DNA from: Candidatus Dactylopiibacterium sp.
GTDB taxonomy: Bacteria > Pseudomonadota > Gammaproteobacteria > Burkholderiales > Rhodocyclaceae
Length of the DNA stretch: 64,000 nucleotides
Assembly (NCBI GenBank): GCA_031119555.1
Contig: JAVHXQ010000001.1
Span: 62,001 to 126,000 of the forward strand
Reading direction: 5' to 3'
The notes beneath the pieces were generated by a model. The model had not been told where the DNA came from and ran no database searches. It saw only the letters and a list, made by a program, of their open reading frames with translations. This document shows, one piece after another, positions 51,556 to 59,086 of the stretch (position 1 is the stretch's first letter; every line of letters begins with the position of its first letter). A program made the translations under genes and the position numbers.

Positions 51556-52038
51556 ATGAGCCCGAATCCCCTCACCCACTTCGATGCCGACGGCCAGGCA
51601 CACATGGTGGACGTCGGCGCCAAGCACGAGACCGCGCGCCGCGCCGTGGCCACGGGCCGCATCCGCATGCGGGCCGACACCTTCGCGATGATCCGCGCGG
51701 GCGGCACGAAGAAAGGCGACGTGCTGGGCGTCGCGCGCATCGCCGCGATCCAGGCCGCCAAGCGCAGCGCGGAGCTGATCCCGCTGTGCCACCCGATCCC
51801 GCTCACGCGCGTGGCCGTGACCTTCGTGCTGGACGAAGACGCGTCCGCGATCGGCTGCGAGGTCACGACCGAAACCGTGGGGCGCACAGGCGTCGAGATG
51901 GAAGCGCTGACCGCCGCGAGCGTGGCCTTGCTGACCATCTACGACATGGCCAAGGCCGTCGACCGCGGCATGGTCATCGAATCCGTCCGCCTGCTCGAAA
52001 AGGCGGGTGGCAAATCCGGTCACTGGGTGGCGGACTGA
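51556..52038 (+). CDS. moaC: Cyclic pyranopterin monophosphate synthase
   Basis: A 160-residue MoaC that converts the MoaA product to cyclic pyranopterin monophosphate for molybdenum cofactor. [18 protein letters not shown] at the N-terminus, [33 protein letters not shown] and [24 protein letters not shown] are the family blocks with the catalytic Lys and His residues. Its stop overlaps the next ATG (TGATG). The gap of 106 bases to bepA holds the divergent promoters. Confidence 0.96.
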   Translation: MSPNPLTHFDADGQAHMVDVGAKHETARRAVATGRIRMRADTFAMIRAGGTKKGDVLGVARIAAIQAAKRSAELIPLCHPIPLTRVAVTFVLDEDASAIGCEVTTETVGRTGVEMEALTAASVALLTIYDMAKAVDRGMVIESVRLLEKAGGKSGHWVAD

Positions 52039-53513
52039 TGGCCAACGAAATCGAACTCAAGCTGAGCTTTCCCCCCGCCGCGCGCCAGACGGTACTCGCC
52101 CACCCCGTGTTCGCGCGCGCCGCGCTGCTGACACACGCCACGCTCACCAACACCTATTTCGACACCCCGGCGCTCGCGCTGTCGGCCCGCCGCATCGCGC
52201 TGCGCACGCGCCGCGCGGGCGAGCAGTGGCTGCAGACCGTCAAATGCGCGGCCGATTCGCTCGGCGGCCTGTCCAGCCGCCCCGAATGGGAACAGCCTTT
52301 CGACGGCGATTTCGATTTCACGGGCATCGACGCGCCCGCCGTGCGCAAACAGCTCGAACGCCTGCGCGGCGAACTCGTGCCCCTCTTCACGACCGACTTC
52401 GAACGCCACACCTACCGTCTGCGACCGCACGAAGGCGTCGAGATCCTGCTGATGGTCGACCACGGCGGCATCCGCGCGAACGATCGCGGCGAGCCCATCA
52501 GCGAGGTGGAACTCGAACTCGTGCAGGGCAGCGCGGACGACCTTTTCGCGCTCGCGCTCGAACTCGCGGCCGACCTCCCCCTGCTGCCCTACGACCCCAG
52601 CAAGGCCGCGCGCGGCTACCGTTTGTTCCGCCAGCAGGCGCCGGCCCCCGAAGGCTTCGCGCCCTCAGCCCCGCCCGCCGCGCCGGGGCTGGCGCATTTT
52701 CGCGACACCGCCCTGCGGCTGGCTGCGCTGTGGGCGGCCAACCTGCATGGCGCGCTCGCCAGCGACGACCCCGAGTACCTGCACCAGATGCGCGTGGCCC
52801 TCGTGCGCCTGCGCCACCTGCTGCGCCTTTTCGCACCGGTCCTGCCGCCGCATTTCACGGGCCACTGGCAGACCGTGCTGCGCGACGAGACCCGCGCGCT
52901 TGCCGCCCCGCGCGAGTTGCAGGTGCTCGCTGCGCTGCTGCACGGCGCCACCGAGGGCGACAGCGATGCGCGCCTGACCGGGCTCATCGCGCACGCCGAG
53001 GCCGCCGCCCGGCAAGCCCGCGAAGAAGCCGTGGCGCGCCTTGCCGCCCCTGGCGCGGGCGCCGTCCTGCTCGCGTTCAACCGCGCGCTGCTCGCCCTCC
53101 CCGTCACGCACCGGACGCCCGCCGGTTTCGTGCCCGACACCCTCGCGGCACTTCACGCGGCCGCGCGCCGGCGCCTCAAGCGCGCGCGCAAGCAGCGCAC
53201 GCCGGAGCGCCTGCACGCCCTGCGCATCGCGATCAAGCGCCTGCGCCATGCTTGCGAAGTGCTGCTGCCGGACTCGCGCGCCACACGCCGCGACGTCCGC
53301 CGGCTCGCGCGCGAGCAAGGCCGCCTGGGCCGCGTTCATGATCTCGCGGTGGCGATCCCGCAGCTCGCCGACTGGGCGCGCGCCCAACCCGCCCTCGCGC
53401 CCGCCGAATCCTTCGTCGCGGGCTGGCTCGCCGCAACAAGCCTGAAACTTCGCCGCACTATCCTGCGCGACGCCGCCAAGGCACTCGCGCGGCGCCGCTG
53501 GCGCCGGCCCTGA
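52038..53513 (+). CDS. CYTH-CHAD domain protein (inorganic triphosphatase-like)
   Basis: A 491-residue protein. The CYTH domain at about 1-200 starts with EIELKLSF, the ExExK signature of tripolyphosphatases and adenylate-cyclase-like tunnel enzymes. The CHAD domain at about 220-480 is rich in conserved Arg and His (YLHQMRVALVRLRHLLRLF, LHALRIAIKRLRHACEVLL). It likely hydrolyses or binds inorganic polyphosphate (YgiF-like). The frame is open far upstream, but ATG 52038 gives the family N-terminus and overlaps moaC. sixA follows by 15 bases. Confidence 0.91.
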   Translation: MANEIELKLSFPPAARQTVLAHPVFARAALLTHATLTNTYFDTPALALSARRIALRTRRAGEQWLQTVKCAADSLGGLSSRPEWEQPFDGDFDFTGIDAPAVRKQLERLRGELVPLFTTDFERHTYRLRPHEGVEILLMVDHGGIRANDRGEPISEVELELVQGSADDLFALALELAADLPLLPYDPSKAARGYRLFRQQAPAPEGFAPSAPPAAPGLAHFRDTALRLAALWAANLHGALASDDPEYLHQMRVALVRLRHLLRLFAPVLPPHFTGHWQTVLRDETRALAAPRELQVLAALLHGATEGDSDARLTGLIAHAEAAARQAREEAVARLAAPGAGAVLLAFNRALLALPVTHRTPAGFVPDTLAALHAAARRRLKRARKQRTPERLHALRIAIKRLRHACEVLLPDSRATRRDVRRLAREQGRLGRVHDLAVAIPQLADWARAQPALAPAESFVAGWLAATSLKLRRTILRDAAKALARRRWRRP

Positions 53514-53528
53514 TCCCCGGAGAACACC

Positions 53529-53981
53529 GTGAACCTCTTGCTGTGGCGCCACGCCGAAGCCGCCGAAGGCAGCCCCGACATCGACCGACCGCTCACCGGG
53601 CGCGGCCTCAAGCAGGCCCAGCGCATGGCCCGCTGGCTCGACCAGCACGCGCCCGACGAGCTGCGCGTGGTCGTGAGCCCGGCGCTGCGCACGCGCCAGA
53701 CGGTGGAGGCCTGGGACCACGCCTACGAGATCGTCGCGGCGGTGGGTCTGGATGCCACGCCGCAAGGCTTGCTGGATGCGGCAGGCTGGCCCGGCGATGA
53801 GGTTTCCGTGCTCGTCGTGGGCCACCAGCCGACGCTGGGGCAGGTCGCCTCGCTGCTGCTGCGCGACGAAGAGAGCGCGCTTTCCTTCCGCAAGGGCGCG
53901 CTGTGGTGGTTCCAGCAACGCGAGCGCAACGGCGAGCGCCAGACGGTGCTGAAGACCGTGATCAATGCCGACCTGATCTGA
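53529..53981 (+). CDS. sixA: Phosphohistidine phosphatase SixA
   Basis: A 150-residue histidine-phosphatase (RHG) enzyme. LWRHAEA near residues 5-11 has the catalytic His8, VVSPALRTRQT near 47-57 the second Arg, and VVGHQPT near 95-101 the second catalytic His. Starts with GTG, with GGAGA 6 bases upstream. It sits 15 bases after the CYTH-CHAD gene, so the two are probably co-transcribed. SixA removes phosphate from HPt domains such as ArcB in E. coli. Confidence 0.94.
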   Translation: MNLLLWRHAEAAEGSPDIDRPLTGRGLKQAQRMARWLDQHAPDELRVVVSPALRTRQTVEAWDHAYEIVAAVGLDATPQGLLDAAGWPGDEVSVLVVGHQPTLGQVASLLLRDEESALSFRKGALWWFQQRERNGERQTVLKTVINADLI

Positions 53982-54063
53982 CGCCGCCAGGGGCTGGCCC
54001 GCCCCGGGCGGGCCGCAAACGGCTACCATCCGCGGGCTCCTTCATCTTTCCGTCACATCTCCC

Positions 54064-54651
54064 ATGGATTCCCTCTGCGTGTTCTGCGGCGCCTCCGCCG
54101 GTCATGACCCCGTCTATCGCGATGCCGCCCGCGCGTTCGGCAGCACGCTCGCCGCGCAAGGCCTGGAACTCGTCTGGGGCGGCGGACACGTGGGCCTGAT
54201 GGGCATCGTGGCGGACGCGGTGCACGCCGGCGGCGGGCACAGCTACGGAGTGATTCCGTCCTTCATGGCCGAGCGCGAACTGGCGCACCAGGAGGCGACC
54301 GAACTCGTGGTGGTGGATTCCATGCACAGCCGCAAGGCCGCGATGGCGGCGCGCGCCGACGCCTTCGTGGCGCTGCCGGGCGGCTTCGGCACGCTCGACG
54401 AGCTGTTCGAGATCATCACCTGGAGCCAGTTGCACATCCATCACAAGCCCATCGGGCTGCTCAACGTGAATGGATTCTTCGACCCCCTCATCACCTTCAT
54501 GCGGCACACCGTGGAGGCGGGGTTCGTGAAGCAGATGCACATCGAGCAGATCCAGGTCGATGCCGACCCTGCCGCACTCGTGGCCCGACTGCGCGCGCAC
54601 CGGCCGCTCGAGGGCGACTGGATCACCAAGGTGCGCCCCGACCCGGTTTGA
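54064..54651 (+). CDS. LOG-family protein (cytokinin riboside phosphoribohydrolase-like)
   Basis: A 195-residue protein with Rossmann fold. CVFCGASAG at the N-terminus, [10 protein letters not shown] near 39-48, SMHSRKAAM near 87-95 and [12 protein letters not shown] near 104-115 are the LOG signature motifs, with the catalytic Arg and Glu of the PGGxGTxxE motif. Some act as nucleoside 5'-monophosphate phosphoribohydrolases; older annotation as lysine decarboxylase is not supported by sequence. The hairpin at 54658-54678 follows. Confidence 0.93.
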   Translation: MDSLCVFCGASAGHDPVYRDAARAFGSTLAAQGLELVWGGGHVGLMGIVADAVHAGGGHSYGVIPSFMAERELAHQEATELVVVDSMHSRKAAMAARADAFVALPGGFGTLDELFEIITWSQLHIHHKPIGLLNVNGFFDPLITFMRHTVEAGFVKQMHIEQIQVDADPAALVARLRAHRPLEGDWITKVRPDPV

Positions 54652-54657
54652 GGCCCC

Positions 54658-54678
54658 CGCCTATCGCCCGCATAGGCG
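54658..54678 (+). terminator. Hairpin after the LOG-family gene
   Basis: A perfect 7-bp stem (54658-54664 with 54672-54678) with 7-base loop, 7 bases after the stop. It lacks a T-run, so its strength is unclear. Confidence 0.4.
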
Positions 54679-54776
54679 AGCGACCCTTTCCCGGCTGGCG
54701 CGATTTGGATAGGATGATCTGCCCTCTCCCGCCACCCCTGTTGCGAGAGAACCACACACACAAGAGCGAGGAACTC

Positions 54777-55100
54777 ATGAGCCAGATCATCCATATCTCC
54801 GACGCCAGCTTCGACAAGGACGTGCTGAAATCCGACCTTCCCGTGCTCGTCGACTACTGGGCCGAATGGTGCGGCCCCTGCAAGATGATCGCGCCCGTGC
54901 TCGAAGAGATCGCCGCCGACTACGCCGGCAAGGTCGTCATCGCCAAGATGAACGTCGACGAGAACGCCACGGTGCCGGCGCAGTTCGGCATCCGCAGCAT
55001 CCCCACGCTGATGCTCTTCAAGGGCGGCAACGTCGAAGCCACCAAGGTCGGCGCGCTGTCGAAGTCGCAGCTCGGCGCCTTCCTCGACGCCAACGTCTGA
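54777..55100 (+). CDS. trxA: Thioredoxin
   Basis: A 107-residue thioredoxin 1. The [10 protein letters not shown] motif has the redox-active Cys pair near 32-35, and [10 protein letters not shown] has the cis-proline. Length is standard. ATG 54777 is chosen for family N-terminus; the frame opens earlier. An upstream -10-like TAGGAT near 54711 is the only promoter hint. rho follows, the conserved trxA-rho order. Confidence 0.97.
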   Translation: MSQIIHISDASFDKDVLKSDLPVLVDYWAEWCGPCKMIAPVLEEIAADYAGKVVIAKMNVDENATVPAQFGIRSIPTLMLFKGGNVEATKVGALSKSQLGAFLDANV

Positions 55101-55129
55101 GCCGCTTCAGACAAACGCCCTTGACGCGT

Positions 55130-55158
55130 TTGACAGGCCGGAACCGAATCGCTACAGT
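55130..55158 (+). promoter_or_regulatory. Sigma-70 promoter of rho
   Basis: TTGACA at 55130-55135, 17-base spacer and TACAGT at 55153-55158. Its start site would be near 55165, leaving a roughly 170-base leader, consistent with the long, autoregulated rho leaders of other bacteria (inference). Confidence 0.8.
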
Positions 55159-55333
55159 TCCGGCCAATCCTTGCGTACGCATGCTGTCCCGGGTTCTCCG
55201 CCCCGCGTGACTCGCGACGCAAATCCTGCCGAATCCTAATCCCACCCGATTCTCACCCTCCCGCCCTCCGGAATCCCGGCCGTCATCTCCGACAGCCCGC
55301 TCTCTCCGCATACATACATTTCAGGGTCATTCC

Positions 55334-56590
55334 ATGCATCTGTCAGAGCTCAAGGCTCTTCACGTCAGCCAACTCCTCGAGATGGCGCACGCCAATGGCA
55401 TCGAAGGCGCAAACCGCCTGCGCAAACAGGAACTCGTCTTCGCGCTGCTGAAGAATCACGCCAAGAAAGGCGAGCCGATCTTCGGTGACGGCGCACTGGA
55501 AATCCTGCCCGACGGCTTCGGCTTCCTGCGCTCGCCCGACATTTCCTACCTCGCGGGAACCGACGACATCTACGTGTCGCCGTCGCAGATCCGCCGCTTC
55601 AACCTGCACACGGGCGACACCATCGAGGGCGAGATCCGCACGCCGAAGGACGGCGAGCGCTACTTCGCGCTCGTGAAGCTCGACAAGATCAACGGCGAGC
55701 CGCCCGAGAACGCCAAGCACAAGATCCTGTTCGAGAACCTCACGCCGCTGCACCCGGACAAGGTCTTCAAGCTCGAGCGCGACATGCGCGGCGAAGAGAA
55801 CATCACGAGCCGCGTGATCGACATGATCGCGCCCATCGGCAAGGGTCAGCGTGGCCTGCTCGTGGCACCGCCGAAATCCGGCAAGACCGTGATGCTGCAG
55901 AACATCGCGCACGCCATCACCGCGAACCACCCGGATGCCGTGCTCATCGTGCTGCTCATCGACGAGCGGCCCGAGGAAGTGACCGAAATGCTGCGCTCGG
56001 TGAAGGGCGAAGTCATCGCCTCCACTTTCGACGAACCCGCCACGCGCCACGTGCAGGTCGCCGAAATGGTCATCGAAAAGGCCAAGCGCCTGGTCGAGCA
56101 CAAGCGCGACGTCATCATCCTGCTCGACTCCCTGACCCGCCTCGCGCGCGCCTACAACACCGTGGTGCCCGCTTCCGGCAAGGTGCTCACGGGTGGCGTC
56201 GACGCCAACGCCCTGCAAAAGCCCAAGCGCTTCTTCGGCGCCGCGCGCAACGTGGAAGAAGGCGGATCGCTGACCATCATCGCCACCGCGCTGATCGATA
56301 CCGGCAGCCGCATGGACGAAGTCATCTACGAAGAATTCAAGGGCACGGGCAACATGGAAGTGCACCTCGACCGCCGCATGGCCGAGAAGCGCATCTACCC
56401 CGCCATCAACGTCAACCGCTCGGGCACGCGTCGCGAGGAACTGCTCATCGAGCCCGCCGTGCTGCAGAAGATCTGGGTGCTGCGCAAACTGCTCTACGGC
56501 ATGGACGATCTCGACGCGATGGATTTCCTGCTCGACAAGATCCGCCAGACCAAGAGCAATGGCGAGTTCTTCGACGCCATGCGCCGCTGA
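55334..56590 (+). CDS. rho: Transcription termination factor Rho
   Basis: A 418-residue hexameric RNA helicase. The N-terminal RNA-binding cold-shock-like domain is at about 1-120 ([39 protein letters not shown] start). P-loop is [11 protein letters not shown] near 176-186; [12 protein letters not shown] is the Walker B area. Length is standard. Between trxA and rho lies a 233-base leader with a consensus promoter. Confidence 0.98.
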   Translation: MHLSELKALHVSQLLEMAHANGIEGANRLRKQELVFALLKNHAKKGEPIFGDGALEILPDGFGFLRSPDISYLAGTDDIYVSPSQIRRFNLHTGDTIEGEIRTPKDGERYFALVKLDKINGEPPENAKHKILFENLTPLHPDKVFKLERDMRGEENITSRVIDMIAPIGKGQRGLLVAPPKSGKTVMLQNIAHAITANHPDAVLIVLLIDERPEEVTEMLRSVKGEVIASTFDEPATRHVQVAEMVIEKAKRLVEHKRDVIILLDSLTRLARAYNTVVPASGKVLTGGVDANALQKPKRFFGAARNVEEGGSLTIIATALIDTGSRMDEVIYEEFKGTGNMEVHLDRRMAEKRIYPAINVNRSGTRREELLIEPAVLQKIWVLRKLLYGMDDLDAMDFLLDKIRQTKSNGEFFDAMRR

Positions 56591-56608
56591 GGCGCCGCCA
56601 CGGCTGGC

Positions 56609-56637
56609 TTGCAGGCTGGCCGCGCAGCTGCCATAAT
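56609..56637 (+). promoter_or_regulatory. Sigma-70 promoter of rpmE
   Basis: TTGCAG at 56609-56614, 17-base spacer, CATAAT at 56632-56637, about 60 bases before rpmE. The ribosome binding site AAGGA precedes the ATG. Confidence 0.72.
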
Positions 56638-56696
56638 CCGCAGTCTTACTTTCACAGGGTGGTCACATCCGCCACCCGCGCAACAAGGAATCCGTC

Positions 56697-56903
56697 ATGA
56701 AGACCGAAGGCCATCCCCAATACGCCGACGTGCAGGTGAACTGCTCCTGCGGCAACAACTTCACCACCCGCTCCACGCTGGGCAAGCCCTCGTACCACGT
56801 CGAAGTGTGCTCCGAGTGCCACCCCTTCTGGACCGGCAAGCAGAAGATCGTCGACACGGCCGGCCGCGTCGAGCGCTTCCGCCAGAAGTACGGCAAGCGC
56901 TGA
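56697..56903 (+). CDS. rpmE: 50S ribosomal protein L31 (zinc-binding form)
   Basis: A 68-residue L31. It retains the four zinc ligands: Cys16 and Cys18 (NCSCGNNF) and Cys37 and Cys40 (VCSECHPFW), so it is the zinc-containing C+ form that is replaced by a C- paralogue under zinc starvation. It has its own sigma-70 promoter and terminator. Confidence 0.97.
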   Translation: MKTEGHPQYADVQVNCSCGNNFTTRSTLGKPSYHVEVCSECHPFWTGKQKIVDTAGRVERFRQKYGKR

Positions 56904-56923
56904 GCGCTGCGCCGCATGCATCA

Positions 56924-56948
56924 AGGCAGCCCACGGGCTGCCTTTTTG
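56924..56948 (+). terminator. Rho-independent terminator after rpmE
   Basis: A 9-bp stem (56924-56932 with 56937-56945), CACG loop and T-run to 56948, 21 bases after the rpmE stop. Confidence 0.88.
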
Positions 56949-57099
56949 TTTTCCCGTCCGGCCGCAGATCCTGCGTGCTCCGTCCGGCAAGAGCCCGCGT
57001 GCCCCCGCGCGGACAGGCGTTCGCCCACGCCAGCGTCGCGACAGATCCGGAACAAGCTTTTACAATCCGGGCGAAATTCCACCGGTGCTCAGCAAGCCC

Positions 57100-58758
57100 A
57101 TGCAAACAGAACCGTTCACCGAGTTTCCCAGCAGCAAACCGGCCATCCATGTGCCGAACTGGGCCCTGATCCTGCTCTTCATCGCTTACGCCCTGCCCGC
57201 CAACGTGGGCCACGCGCCGTGGCGCGGCGATGACGCGCTGCATATCGGCGTGGCCTACAGCATGTTGCAGGACGGCACCTGGCTCACCCCGCAGATCGGC
57301 GGCCAGCCCTTCGTCGATTGGCCGCCGCTCACCTACTGGCTCGGCGCCCTCAGCGGCGTGCTGCTGGGCTGGCTGTTCGCGCTGCACGACGCGATCCGCC
57401 TCGCCAACGTGGCGATGCTGGCGCTCATGATCGGCTTCCTGCGCTATGCCGCGCGCGACCTTTACGGCCGCGAATCCGCCTCGGCCGCGGCGATGCTCGC
57501 CCTCGGCTCGCTCGGGCTGCTGCTGCACGCCCATGAGATGCAGCCGCAGATGACGTCGGCCGCCGCCCTCTCAGGCGTGCTCTATGGCCTCGTGCAATTG
57601 CGCGCGCCGGGCCGGCGTGGCGTTCTGGTCACGGGCGCGGCCACCGCCGCGACCTTCCTGGCTGCGGGCCTGCCGGGGCTTGCCGTGAGCCTGCCGCTAT
57701 GGCTCGTGCTGCCCGCCACCGACGCCGGCTGCCGCACGCGCGCGTTCTTCCTGCGCCTGCTGCAGGCCGGCGTGCTGGCCCTGACGCTGGTGCTGCTGTG
57801 GCCCGCCCTGCTCGCCTGGCAGGATCCGGCCTACCTCAACGCCTGGTGGAACAGCGAGTACAACGCCGTCATCCCGCATGGCGGGCATTTCGTGCGCGGC
57901 AACGATTTCGCGAATCTCGTGAGCTGGTTCACCTGGCCGCTGTGGCCCGTGGTGCTGTGGTCGCTGTGGTATCGGCGGGGACGCATCCAGGCCTTCGGCC
58001 ACGCGATCCCGCTGGCGGCGGCCGTGCTGGCGCTCCTCATCGCGCTCGGCACGGGCAGCATGCGCCCGGCCAATCTCGTCCCTCTGCTGCCGCCGCTGAT
58101 CCTCATGGCCGCGGGCGAGCTGTGCCGCCTGCGGCGCGGCGCGGCGAACGCCTTCGACTGGTTCGGTGTCATCACCTTCAGCCTCCTCGGCCTTGCGCTC
58201 TGGCTGGCCTGGGTCGCCATGAACTTCGGCTGGCCGGAGCCCCTGTCGCGCAACATCCTGCGCATCCTGCCCGGCTTCGAACCCGACTGGACGTGGTACC
58301 AGCTCGTGATCGCGCTGGTGCTTTCCGTCGGCTGGATCATCGCGCTCGTGAAGCTGCCCTTCTTCCAGCTGCGCGGCGCCGTGCACTGGGCGCTGGGCAT
58401 CACCCTCACCTGGGGGCTGGCCACCACACTGTGCTTTGCCTGGTTCGACTACAACAAGAACTACGCACCGGTCTCGAGCGCCATCGCCCGGGCCGTCGCG
58501 CGCGAGGCCCTGGGCGGCTGCGTGGCCGGCATGGACGTGGGCGACTCCCAACGCGCCGCGCTGCTGTACTTCGACCAGCTGCGCATCGCCCCCACGGCGG
58601 CGGACTGCTCCCTGCGCCTCGCCTACGCCACGGGGCAGAATGCCCTGCCCCCGGCGCCGGCCGACTGGCAAACGGTCTGGCAGCTCGAACGGGGCTCGGG
58701 CCGCCTGGGCGAGCGCTTCGCCCTCTACCGCTCCCCTTCGGCCGCGCCGCGCGACTGA
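57100..58758 (+). CDS. ArnT/PMT-like membrane glycosyltransferase
   Basis: A 552-residue polytopic membrane protein of the GT39/GT83-like fold. The N-terminal periplasmic loop has HAPWRGDDALHIGVAYSML with the catalytic Asp pair, and QPFVDWPPLTYWLGAL, typical of lipid-linked sugar transferases. About 11 hydrophobic helices follow; the C-terminal part is soluble. Substrate is unknown; it may add a sugar from polyprenyl-phosphate to lipid A, glycan or protein. An in-frame GTG 15 bases earlier is possible. A -10-like TACAAT at 57061-57066 precedes it. A hairpin at 58771-58796 follows. Confidence 0.83.
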   Translation: MQTEPFTEFPSSKPAIHVPNWALILLFIAYALPANVGHAPWRGDDALHIGVAYSMLQDGTWLTPQIGGQPFVDWPPLTYWLGALSGVLLGWLFALHDAIRLANVAMLALMIGFLRYAARDLYGRESASAAAMLALGSLGLLLHAHEMQPQMTSAAALSGVLYGLVQLRAPGRRGVLVTGAATAATFLAAGLPGLAVSLPLWLVLPATDAGCRTRAFFLRLLQAGVLALTLVLLWPALLAWQDPAYLNAWWNSEYNAVIPHGGHFVRGNDFANLVSWFTWPLWPVVLWSLWYRRGRIQAFGHAIPLAAAVLALLIALGTGSMRPANLVPLLPPLILMAAGELCRLRRGAANAFDWFGVITFSLLGLALWLAWVAMNFGWPEPLSRNILRILPGFEPDWTWYQLVIALVLSVGWIIALVKLPFFQLRGAVHWALGITLTWGLATTLCFAWFDYNKNYAPVSSAIARAVAREALGGCVAGMDVGDSQRAALLYFDQLRIAPTAADCSLRLAYATGQNALPPAPADWQTVWQLERGSGRLGERFALYRSPSAAPRD

Positions 58759-59086
58759 GCCGCCCCCACCGGAAGCGCCGCTGTTCCGGCGCTTCCGCCC
58801 AGGCTCCGCTGCCTTGCACGGCCAGCGGGTGCGGCCCCGGCCTTCGCCCCGGCGGGGCCCAGGTCCTCCCGCCCGCCGGATTCCCCCCGGCCCGGGCGCC
58901 CACCTGCCCCCCAGTGCATCACCTGAAAATGCGATGGCTCCACGCCCCCAACGGCCCCTCGCCGGCCGCGCCGCGGCACGCGCCGGCCAGTCCGCGCCGA
59001 CGATGCCGCCTGACTTCTGCATGTCATAGGCAGCGCCTGCGCGGGTTGGCAACCTCCCGGAATCTTCATCGCCCGGGAAAAGTACG
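58759..59086. other. Intergenic region between glycosyltransferase and the repeat lipoprotein
   Basis: About 328 bases. A 10-bp stem at 58771-58780 with 58787-58796 is the likely end of the glycosyltransferase transcript. The rest is GC-rich with Arg/Pro-rich open frames. No promoter motif is convincing except an AT-richer patch near 58980-59080. Confidence 0.45.
58771..58796 (+). terminator. Hairpin after the ArnT-like gene
   Basis: A perfect 10-bp stem with 6-base loop, 12 bases after the stop codon; no T-run follows. Confidence 0.5.

Noticed and set aside
50004-52037. Long N-terminal extension of the CYTH-CHAD frame back through bepA and moaC
   Set aside because: The extra part is Arg/Pro-rich without family resemblance; the CYTH domain starts at the ATG at 52038.
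54064-54651. Lysine decarboxylase
   Set aside because: The PGGxGTxxE and SMHSRK motifs belong to the LOG family; no PLP-binding lysine motif exists.
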